Positions 1 to 5,543 of a stretch of DNA of 5,635 nt are shown here, in pieces; position 1 is the stretch's first letter; each line of letters starts with the position of its first letter. The position numbers and the translations under genes were made by a program. The notes beneath the pieces are model-generated. The model saw only the letters and a list, made by a program, of their open reading frames with translations, did no database searches and had not been told where the DNA came from. The stretch is from JBFJVZ01 sp041623895 (GTDB taxonomy: Bacteria > Planctomycetota > Planctomycetia > Pirellulales > Pirellulaceae). Location: NCBI GenBank assembly GCA_041623895.1, contig JBFJVZ010000453.1, forward strand, positions 1 through 5,635, in the 5' to 3' direction.

Positions 1-158
1 GCGTGGCCGGCAAATACGTACTCGGTGAACAATTCGCCATCGATGGTGACGACGGCACGGTCATCGAGTTTCTTGATCTCAACATCGCCGGCGCTGCTGG
101 TGGGAACACAGCAGGTGAGGGCCAGGGCTAAGGTGGTTTGCAAAGATTTACGAAGCAT
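1..158 (-). CDS. DUF6807 ('PmoA family') exported protein, N-terminal fragment
   Basis: Only the first 52 codons and two bases of codon 53 are present; the rest lies beyond the left edge. The ATG at 158-156 is preceded by AGGA, 8 nt upstream, which supports this start. Residues 1-23 form a Sec-type signal peptide: a short basic n-region (MLRK), a Leu/Ala-rich core and probable cleavage near SSA/G. There is a Cys pair at 16-17 but no proper lipobox. The mature start carries a beta-strand pattern with IDGELFTEYVFAGHA (39-53). This matches my memory of the opening of the DUF6807 family (Pfam PF14100, formerly misnamed 'methane oxygenase PmoA'), which is common in planctomycetes and has no established biochemical function. 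It lies 119 bp downstream of the oxidoreductase gene on the same strand. The family call rests on a short segment and is moderate; export is well supported. Confidence 0.66.
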   Translation of the reverse strand, partial: MLRKSLQTTLALALTCCVPTSSAGDVEIKKLDDRAVVTIDGELFTEYVFAGH

Positions 159-244
159 CGTGTTCTTCCTGTTTGTACTCGCGTTGGCAATGATTGATTG
201 TAGTCAATTTATGGTCACGGTAGCGAAAGACGTCGGTTTAAACA

Positions 245-269
245 AAGTCGGAGCAGCGTGCGACGACTT
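245..269 (-). terminator. Possible weak intrinsic terminator after the Gfo/Idh gene
   Basis: In the minus-strand transcript, 9 nt after the oxidoreductase stop codon, AAGUCG (269-264) can pair with CGACUU (250-245). An inner GCA/UGC pairing sits within a symmetrical UC/UC internal loop. The hairpin is followed by UGUUU, a short and imperfect U-tract, which overlaps the palindrome GTTTAAAC (236-243). The stem is short and only moderately GC-rich, so it may be a weak or partial terminator or may be chance. If real, it would partly separate the DUF6807 gene from the upstream operon. Confidence 0.3.
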
Positions 270-277
270 ACAGTTAA

Positions 278-1468
278 TCACCACTGTGCCAGGGGATGAT
301 CTCGCTGGGTAAGTGGAAATGTTACCGCTCGGCTGTCTTGGCAGTGCGACTGAAAGACGCCGCAAATCATTTCCACGGTCAGCGCGCCTTCGGTTGCGCT
401 GCACAGCGGTTGGCGGCGCTGGCTGACCGCATCGACCAGATCGTTGGCCGCGGTGACGTGATGATGCACTTCGTCGATCAAATCTGGATTCGGTTCCGGC
501 ACGTCAACGCCGCCGGTGGTGATCGGCAACCAAGGTTTTGGTTTGCCAGCTGGTTGAAACGGATTTCCAGGAATCAAATAGGCCAGCGGTGCCCGATCGG
601 CTCGCATTGCGATCATGCCTTCGCTGCCGACGAGCTGCAGACCGAAGCCGTGGTTATTGGTTCCGTCGTTGGCAATCGAATCGAAATAGGCAATCACTCC
701 GCTGTCCAGCGAGAATCTCGCATGCACCTCGTTGCCGGCCAGCGGACCTAGTCCTTCGGCGCCTTCGCGCACGTCGTCTTTGCTGACGCGGCGGCCATCT
801 TGCATCAGGACAGCTGAGCATGAGCGTGGTTTTCCGCCCAGATAATTGATCATGTTCAAGACGTGCGAACCCAACACCCACAGATCTTCACCGCCGCCGC
901 GGCGGTCGCCTTTTCCACGTCCGCGAATCTCCAGTAGCCGTCCAATGCGGCCGTCTTTGATTAGCTCTGCCACAATCTTCATCGTGGGGTGATAGCTATT
1001 GTGGTGGGCAACGGCCACAACCGCACCGTGCTGCTGGCAAGCCGCCAGAACTTCGTCGCACTCGCGGGGCGTCCGCACAAATGGCTTTTCGGTGTAGACG
1101 CCTTTGGCTCCCGATTCGATTGCCGCCACGATCATGTCGCGATGTTGGTCCACGTGACGCGGACAGACGGCGACGATCTGCGGACGTACAGCTGTCAGCA
1201 TCTTGCCATAATCATCGTAGCCCGCGGAAGCGTCGAGACCCAATCTGGCGACCGCTTTTGTCAATCCGGTGTCGTTGGCATCGGCGACGGCAACGATCTT
1301 CGTGCGCTCGATGTTTTTCCAAACCGTATCCAATCCATGGCCGTAGTCGCCGCGTCCCGTGTGGCCAATCACGGCGACACTGAAAGAATTCGCTTCATTC
1401 CTGGCGTGCACACTCGTTGCCGACGCAGCCATTCCCAAAGCACATAACGAGAATTGACGACGGTCCAT
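278..1468 (-). CDS. Gfo/Idh/MocA family oxidoreductase with Tat-type signal peptide
   Basis: This 396-residue predicted NAD(P)-dependent sugar-type oxidoreductase has a twin-arginine leader, MDRRQF followed by a hydrophobic stretch, with likely cleavage after VHA (20-22). Tat export fits a cofactor-bound folded enzyme. The Rossmann motif at 34-43 reads IGHTGRGDYG rather than the usual GxGxxG. EKP at 127-129 supplies the family's Lys (K128). The C-terminal alpha/beta domain includes GGGEDLWVLGSH (191-202), where H202 keeps the catalytic-His position. The Asp normally four residues before it is V198, and the usual later Asp is N205. The ending, with a Pro-Leu motif and HPLAQW, is typical of planctomycete members. 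The ATG has a GGGAG Shine-Dalgarno 6 nt upstream, overlapping the end of the prenyltransferase gene 13 bp away, so the two are almost certainly co-transcribed. The substrate is unknown. The family call is firm; activity is less sure given the Asp to Val change. Confidence 0.92.
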   Translation of the reverse strand: MDRRQFSLCALGMAASATSVHARNEANSFSVAVIGHTGRGDYGHGLDTVWKNIERTKIVAVADANDTGLTKAVARLGLDASAGYDDYGKMLTAVRPQIVAVCPRHVDQHRDMIVAAIESGAKGVYTEKPFVRTPRECDEVLAACQQHGAVVAVAHHNSYHPTMKIVAELIKDGRIGRLLEIRGRGKGDRRGGGEDLWVLGSHVLNMINYLGGKPRSCSAVLMQDGRRVSKDDVREGAEGLGPLAGNEVHARFSLDSGVIAYFDSIANDGTNNHGFGLQLVGSEGMIAMRADRAPLAYLIPGNPFQPAGKPKPWLPITTGGVDVPEPNPDLIDEVHHHVTAANDLVDAVSQRRQPLCSATEGALTVEMICGVFQSHCQDSRAVTFPLTQRDHPLAQW

Positions 1469-1481
1469 CTCGGGCTCCCTA

Positions 1482-2366
1482 TCAAGCGGTCAAAAATACG
1501 CCAAAGCGCCAGACAAAGTGCATGGTCATGATCACAATCACATTCCAAGCCACGAAGAACGCTCGGCTGAACCAAATAGGATAACGTCGTGGACCGAGCA
1601 ATGTGTCGCACAAAAAGAAAGACGCTCCGGCAGCCATGAATATCGCCACAAACGGCCCGCGAAAGTAACTCGCGGCGATCACAACTTCCCCCAGCATGAT
1701 AACCACCAACAGCCATTTGGCCCGAATCATGCCCAGCATGATCGCCGTCGACCGGCGTCCCGCGATGCGGTCCTGGTCAATATCCATCAGCTGGCCGAAC
1801 AGGTGGCTTTGCATCGCGAACAGGGCGCTGAAAGCCATCGCCGGCGAATTCAATTGCGGCACACCGCAAAGCCAACTGGCCAGCACAAACATCAGCAGGT
1901 AACCGACCTGATTCATTAGATCCAGCACTGGCAAACGCTTGAAACCCAACGTGTTGTAGGTGAAGTTGACGGCGCATACCGCTGTAAACCAGGCAAACAT
2001 CTTAGCGCCCGCGATCCAAACGAACAAAACCAGAAAGGGAATCTGAACCAGGGCGATGATGATGGGCAGTCGCCGCCGCAGCGCCGCGTCAGGCCGCGCG
2101 CCGAATAGCCAACTGTTCTTTCTCGGATTGATGCGGTCGCTGCCGACATCACCCAAGTCGTTCCAGCCGTACAGCAGCAGCCCAAGGGGAAAGCAAACAT
2201 AGACCGCCCCGATCCAAAAGGCCGGTGAACCAAACATGTCGCGTCCGGCAAAGGGGAGCAGGTAGAACCAAAGATGTGTTGGCCAGAAACCGGGACGCGC
2301 AACCTTGATGATCTCCAGGAGTGTCGATCGGACATCCTTCTGGTTCACGCGCGCACGTCCTTTCAT
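1482..2366 (-). CDS. UbiA-family membrane prenyltransferase
   Basis: This is an integral-membrane protein of 294 residues from the ATG at 2366. UbiA enzymes transfer a prenyl group from a polyprenyl diphosphate to an aromatic or other acceptor inside the membrane, using Mg-binding Asp motifs. Numbering from an upstream in-frame TTG at 2384, the first motif is NDLGDVGSD followed by RINPRK (75-89), and the second is MDIDQDRIAGRR (200-211); both are intact. About nine hydrophobic helices are visible, near 34-48, 54-74, 104-124, 127-146, 153-175, 182-198, 222-239, 243-262 and 274-292. The start is uncertain. TTG at 2384 and ATG at 2366 have no clear Shine-Dalgarno, while GTG at 2348 has AAGGA 9 nt upstream; all three leave the conserved region complete. 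The stop lies 13 bp before the oxidoreductase ATG, indicating an operon. Neither the acceptor nor the role (quinone, haem, lipid or other) can be deduced. Family assignment is confident. Confidence 0.87.
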   Translation of the reverse strand: MKGRARVNQKDVRSTLLEIIKVARPGFWPTHLWFYLLPFAGRDMFGSPAFWIGAVYVCFPLGLLLYGWNDLGDVGSDRINPRKNSWLFGARPDAALRRRLPIIIALVQIPFLVLFVWIAGAKMFAWFTAVCAVNFTYNTLGFKRLPVLDLMNQVGYLLMFVLASWLCGVPQLNSPAMAFSALFAMQSHLFGQLMDIDQDRIAGRRSTAIMLGMIRAKWLLVVIMLGEVVIAASYFRGPFVAIFMAAGASFFLCDTLLGPRRYPIWFSRAFFVAWNVIVIMTMHFVWRFGVFLTA

Positions 2367-2389
2367 CAGATCAGTCACTGACAATTAAG

Positions 2390-2444
2390 CATCAGCCCAC
2401 GGCTGTTGCGGCACGAACCGGACGCTAACGCGTGTCGGCTGATG
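2390..2444. repeat. Compact palindromic (REP-like) intergenic element
   Basis: The arms CATCAGCC (2390-2397) and GGCTGATG (2437-2444) are perfect inverted repeats, with AC/GT pairing continuing after one mismatch. Inside are two local hairpins: CAGCC-CAC-GGCTG (2393-2405) and ACGC-TAAC-GCGT (2422-2433), the latter flanked by CCG (2418-2420) and CGG (2436-2438). The element fills the gap between the sulfatase and prenyltransferase genes and can fold as one long stem or two small hairpins. This architecture is typical of dispersed REP/BIME-like sequences. From memory it resembles intergenic palindromes seen in planctomycete genomes, but only one copy is in this window, so its repeat status is inference. 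It could also act as a weak terminator or mRNA-stability element for the sulfatase transcript. Confidence 0.5.
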
Positions 2445-2505
2445 TTGCCAGTCCCAAACCTTGATTCACCCGAGCGGCATCGCCTGTAGCAAACCGAGCC
2501 CGCCG

Positions 2506-4032
2506 TCAGAAGTCACGAAACGGGCCGCGTGGCTCAGCGGCCTCCATCTGACTTAACCAATTTTCGTAGCGTTCCTTAACCATCCGCAGCACCTCTGGGC
2601 GCTCTTTTGTCAGATCTTTTTGCTCGCCGAGATCTTCATCCAAGTCGAAAAGTCCGCCAGCCGCTCCATTCATGTCGACCCACTTCCAGTTGCCGACTCG
2701 GGCGGCAACCAGGTCTTTTCGCTTCCAAAACATTTCTGTGCGAGACGACTTTTCGCGACCGCGCAAAACCGGCCACCAATCAAATCCATCCAATTCCAAG
2801 CCTGCCGGTATTCTTGCACCGGTCGCCGCGGCAAAACTCGGGAACAACTCCAAACTGGTCAGGAACTGGTCGTTAACCATTCCCGCGGGCACCCTGCCCT
2901 GGGGCCAGCGAACCAGGCAGGGAACGCGGATGCCGCCTTCCCAGGTTTGGCCTTTCTTGCCTTTCAACGGTGAGTTGTCGCTGCCGCCACCGCCCCCGTT
3001 GTCGGAAAAGAAGACGATGATCGTGTTGTCCAACTGGTCTTTTTCTTCCAGCAACCGCATCATCTTGCCGATCGCTTCGTCCATGCAAGTTACCGCTGCT
3101 CGGTAGTCGCGCTGTCGCGCCTGACTGGTCACAACTTTGGCCGCTCCGCCGTAACGATACTTTTCCACCATTCGATACTCAGGTTCCACCGTGGGGTACA
3201 TCCCTTTGTATTTATCCGGCGCTTGGATCGTCGAGCGAATCTCCGGGGCCAGTGCCGATGAACCGTGCGGCGCATTGAAGGGAACGTACAAAAAGAACGG
3301 ATCCTGACCTGCATGATCGCCAAGAAACCGCAATGCTTCCCGCTCGAACAGATACGTACAGTAGGTCCCTTTGTCTTCCTGGGTGGGACGAAGATTGCGA
3401 TACATGCTGGGTACGCCGTAACGCTCGTGGGTGTAGTAATCGATGCCGGTGTTCACCAATCCGTAAAAGTCGTCGAAGCCCCGCGAGGTGGGCAGAAACC
3501 GTTGCAAAGATCCCAGATCCCACTTGCCATAGATGGCGCTTTTATAACCGGCTGACTTGAGCATCTTTGGAATGATGATTTCGCGAACATCCATGCCGCC
3601 AATTCTTTCAAAGCTGACTTCGTATTCCGCTGCTGAATACTTGTGCCCGTAATCGGGTGCTTCGTTGCGGATCATGTCGTAGATCCCGTTCCGCTGCGGG
3701 TAGCGTCCGGTCAGCAGCGCAGCCCGAGAAGGAGTGCAGGCGGGCCAGGCCACATAAAAATTCGTCAGCCGAGTGCCCTCGCGCGCCAATCGATCCAGAT
3801 TCGGAGTGATGATTCCATTACCCAGAATGCCCAGATCGTTGTAGCCCTGGTCATCCGAAACAATCAGCAAGATGTTCGGACGTTCGCCGGACTCCGCTCG
3901 CAGCGGCGTTGCCGAAAGCACGTTCAGGACGATGGACAGTAAAGCGATATGAGCCAGTGTTGTCTTAGCCGGCAGAAGACGTCGAAATATTCGGCGGCAT
4001 CGAGCACTTGTTGCAGTCTGTTGCTGACCCAT
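2506..4032 (-). CDS. Secreted FGly-type sulfatase (arylsulfatase A-like)
   Basis: This 508-residue exported hydrolase is predicted to cleave sulfate esters, probably on polysaccharides. The long basic n-region contains RRIF (13-16), then a hydrophobic core (about 25-44) and likely cleavage after LRA (44-46); Sec or Tat is not settled. The alkaline-phosphatase-superfamily core is clear: metal ligands D60-D61 in VSDDQG, CTPSR at 99-103 with C99 as the formylglycine precursor and R103, LTGRYP (107-112), K170 in GKW, H256 in PFNAPH, metal ligands D344-N345 in FFSDNGG, and K360 in LKGKKGQTWEGG. The usual GKWHLG motif reads GKWDLG, with the codon GAT at 3519-3517, so an active-site His is Asp. The C-terminus ends in GPFRDF, as in many planctomycete sulfatases. 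Length is normal. The ATG at 4032 has no obvious Shine-Dalgarno, but no other usual start codon precedes the hydrophobic core. It would need a formylglycine-generating enzyme, which is not in this window. Confidence 0.94.
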   Translation of the reverse strand: MGQQQTATSARCRRIFRRLLPAKTTLAHIALLSIVLNVLSATPLRAESGERPNILLIVSDDQGYNDLGILGNGIITPNLDRLAREGTRLTNFYVAWPACTPSRAALLTGRYPQRNGIYDMIRNEAPDYGHKYSAAEYEVSFERIGGMDVREIIIPKMLKSAGYKSAIYGKWDLGSLQRFLPTSRGFDDFYGLVNTGIDYYTHERYGVPSMYRNLRPTQEDKGTYCTYLFEREALRFLGDHAGQDPFFLYVPFNAPHGSSALAPEIRSTIQAPDKYKGMYPTVEPEYRMVEKYRYGGAAKVVTSQARQRDYRAAVTCMDEAIGKMMRLLEEKDQLDNTIIVFFSDNGGGGGSDNSPLKGKKGQTWEGGIRVPCLVRWPQGRVPAGMVNDQFLTSLELFPSFAAATGARIPAGLELDGFDWWPVLRGREKSSRTEMFWKRKDLVAARVGNWKWVDMNGAAGGLFDLDEDLGEQKDLTKERPEVLRMVKERYENWLSQMEAAEPRGPFRDF

Positions 4033-4190
4033 CTTGGATGTCCGTTACAGCGGCGTTGCTTGACTCAGTCGCTCTATTGTCATCCGTCTTTTTGCAACCA
4101 GCCAGTCCCTCGGATGTAATGAGTGAGCACCCCAAACGTGTGTCGGCAAAGCTTCGTGCACCTCCGGGTCGCCCTTGCAAAAACACGGTG
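4033..4190. other. 158-bp intergenic region with spaced 9-bp inverted repeat
   Basis: This lies between the hydrolase stop and the sulfatase start, both on the minus strand. It contains a perfect 9-bp inverted repeat, TTTTTGCAA (4089-4097) and TTGCAAAAA (4175-4183), separated by 77 bp. No convincing -35/-10 pair, intrinsic terminator or small gene is visible. The gap is long enough to hold a separate sulfatase promoter, so co-transcription with the hydrolase is not certain. Confidence 0.3.
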
Positions 4191-5072
4191 CTATCTTCCA
4201 CCGACCAGCGGGTCCAGAAACTTATACAGTTGCTCCGTGGCCGGATCGTCGGGCTTGCCAAGATCGTCATTCAGGCGGCTGTGATTGCTGTCCCGTTTTC
4301 CATACGTCGTGACAGGACTCTGAGCATCCTTCAGCACGGTTTCCAAACGCTGTGCCTGCGCCCTGGTCTCGGGGTTTCCGGGAAAGTAAAGAATCAAAAA
4401 CGGCGGGATCCCCTTGTCCTTCGCCACGTGGGTCACGGCTGAAAAATCAACGTGCTTTTCGGGGTCATTGCCAAACTTTTGCCGATGACCAAAGATAAAC
4501 ATCTTGCCGCCATAGAGTGCTTGTCGGAACTCCGCAGTCATGATGATTTTGGGAATATCGTACGTATCACCGTCTACCGGCACGCAACCCTTGAGGATAG
4601 CGAACGACACTCCTTGTTCGTTAAGGTAACGATCGTCAATGCAGATCAACGCTGCGAGTTGGGCGCCGGCGGAATGACCGCCGACAAAGATTCGGTTTGG
4701 ATCGCCACCATATTTGGCGATGTTTTTGTGCACCCAGGCAAGCGATTGCGCGATGTCGCGGATCAGCACGTCCATCTCCACATCCGGCAGAAGACGGTAA
4801 TTTGTCGATACAAAAACAAATCCCCGTTCCGTCAATGCCTTGGGCTTCACAGCGACATCGTTTTTGTCGCCGACCTGCCAACCGCCGCCATGGATCCAGA
4901 ACATGACCGGCAGGTTCTGGTTTGCCGGGTCTGGGGTGTAGACGTCCAGCACGTGACGCGGGTGACCATCCTGGGAGTAGGAAATATCCGAAAATTGCTT
5001 CTGGGCGAAACCATCCGTACTGCCGAGCAAGATAAAGGTAAAGGCCAGGCAAGGAACAAACTTACAACGCAT
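4191..5072 (-). CDS. Secreted alpha/beta hydrolase, esterase/lipase-like (BD-FAE or acetylesterase type)
   Basis: This 293-residue exported serine esterase probably removes acetyl or other acyl groups from carbohydrates or similar esters. Residues 1-23 are a Sec signal peptide with cleavage after GFA. HGGGW (61-65) forms the oxyanion hole, as in hormone-sensitive-lipase-like and BD-FAE enzymes. GHSAG (132-136) gives the nucleophile S134 (codon 4673-4671). The catalytic His is most likely H264 in SNHSRLNDDLG. The catalytic acid is less clear: after FLILYF the expected Asp-containing turn reads PGNPET (231-236), leaving E235 as a candidate. Length is typical for a single-domain esterase. The ATG at 5072 is preceded by AAAGG about 10 nt upstream. 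The gene diverges from a small plus-strand membrane-protein gene and lies 158 bp upstream of the sulfatase gene. Combined action on a sulfated, acylated substrate is plausible but inferred. Confidence 0.9.
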   Translation of the reverse strand: MRCKFVPCLAFTFILLGSTDGFAQKQFSDISYSQDGHPRHVLDVYTPDPANQNLPVMFWIHGGGWQVGDKNDVAVKPKALTERGFVFVSTNYRLLPDVEMDVLIRDIAQSLAWVHKNIAKYGGDPNRIFVGGHSAGAQLAALICIDDRYLNEQGVSFAILKGCVPVDGDTYDIPKIIMTAEFRQALYGGKMFIFGHRQKFGNDPEKHVDFSAVTHVAKDKGIPPFLILYFPGNPETRAQAQRLETVLKDAQSPVTTYGKRDSNHSRLNDDLGKPDDPATEQLYKFLDPLVGGR

Positions 5073-5122
5073 GTTTCAAAAACCTTTCGTTTACGATCGA
5101 CTCAAATGAGGATGATTGAGAC

Positions 5123-5144
5123 CCAGGACCAGCGAACGGCCTGG
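5123..5144 (-). other. Stem-loop in the likely leader of the hydrolase transcript
   Basis: CCAGG (5123-5127) pairs with CCTGG (5140-5144) and CC (5129-5130) with GG (5138-5139), with A5128 bulged and a 7-nt loop. It begins 50 bp upstream of the hydrolase start codon, in the divergent intergenic region. It is not followed by a U-tract, so it is not an obvious terminator. It could be a leader hairpin or operator-like site, or chance. Confidence 0.2.
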
Positions 5145-5161
5145 TCGCACCCGGCTCAAAG

Positions 5162-5189
5162 TTGACAGCATAAGTAATCTGGGGATAAC
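5162..5189 (+). promoter_or_regulatory. Candidate sigma70-type promoter for the DUF2784-like gene
   Basis: A perfect -35 hexamer TTGACA (5162-5167) is followed after 16 bp by GATAAC (5184-5189), which matches four of six positions of the -10 consensus. Transcription would start near 5196, giving a leader of roughly 75 nt before the ATG at 5271. It sits in the divergent intergenic region and points the right way. Planctomycete promoter consensus is poorly known, so this is only a pattern match. Confidence 0.35.
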
Positions 5190-5270
5190 GAATAAGCGCT
5201 AAGAATTTATTAACAGCAAACTTTCTTCAGGTTGGCGATTGGATAGGATCGACCGGAGACGTGGATTCAT

Positions 5271-5543
5271 ATGCACGTGGATGTTTTCTGGGTTTTGGCC
5301 GCTGCCGTTGCCTCGATTCACTGCGCGATCATTCTATTGGATCTTGCCGGTGCGCTCGCCGTCTGGTCAGGAAATTTATCGATCGGTCGCCTGCCTGGTT
5401 GGCAAAAGTCCTACCTGGTCGTCAACTTTTTGAAGAGTGTTTGTTACCTGACATTGCCCGCATGTCCGCTGACGTCGCTGGAAAACTATATGCGGTCGCG
5501 ATCAGACTTCCGATCTCCCTATCCTGAAACAGAGTGCTCCTGA
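5271..5543 (+). CDS. Small membrane protein with DUF2784 signature, C-terminally short
   Basis: This 90-residue protein has a hydrophobic N-terminal helix (about 5-33, with H17 inside it), then a loop containing LPGWQKSY (41-48), a second hydrophobic segment (about 49-63) and CPLTSLENYMR (65-75). From family memory, the early His in the first helix, a W-containing linker and the CPLT-x-LEN motif before an Arg-rich turn are the hallmark of DUF2784 membrane proteins, whose function is unknown. Those proteins are usually about 120-140 residues, with a further GGFI-HYL-type segment and a last helix. Here the frame stops soon after the motif, ending RSPYPETECS, so the C-terminal third is missing. 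It may be a degraded gene, a short variant, or carry a sequencing frameshift. GGAG lies 12 nt before the ATG, a rather long spacing. The gene diverges from the hydrolase and has a candidate promoter upstream. Confidence 0.6.
   Translation: MHVDVFWVLAAAVASIHCAIILLDLAGALAVWSGNLSIGRLPGWQKSYLVVNFLKSVCYLTLPACPLTSLENYMRSRSDFRSPYPETECS

Noticed and set aside
193..208. ATTGA/TCAAT inverted repeat and a TACAAT -10-like hexamer upstream of the DUF6807 gene
   Set aside because: The arms are only 5 bp, and no acceptable -35 element lies 16-18 bp upstream of the hexamer, so neither an operator nor a promoter can be supported.
25..312. 95-codon plus-strand open frame at the left edge
   Set aside because: It overlaps the signal-peptide-bearing DUF6807 start on the other strand and crosses an intergenic region. 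Nothing in it is recognisable.
296..1447. Plus-strand open frames of about 150 codons opposite the Gfo/Idh gene (296-751 and 989-1447)
   Set aside because: They mirror the coding periodicity of a well-supported gene and show no family motifs.
1518..1919. 133-codon plus-strand open frame rich in His and Gln
   Set aside because: It is antisense to the transmembrane region of the UbiA-family protein. The composition is explained as the complement of hydrophobic codons.
4452..5165. 237-codon plus-strand open frame
   Set aside because: It lies almost entirely opposite the hydrolase gene, whose signal peptide and catalytic motifs are clear. The antisense product has no recognisable domain, and long antisense frames are expected from codon bias.
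5261..5527. Alternative overlapping frames at the right end (5239-5433 and 5261-5527)
   Set aside because: Only the 5271 frame shows a membrane helix pattern and the CPLT-x-LEN motif; the others are out-of-frame shadows.
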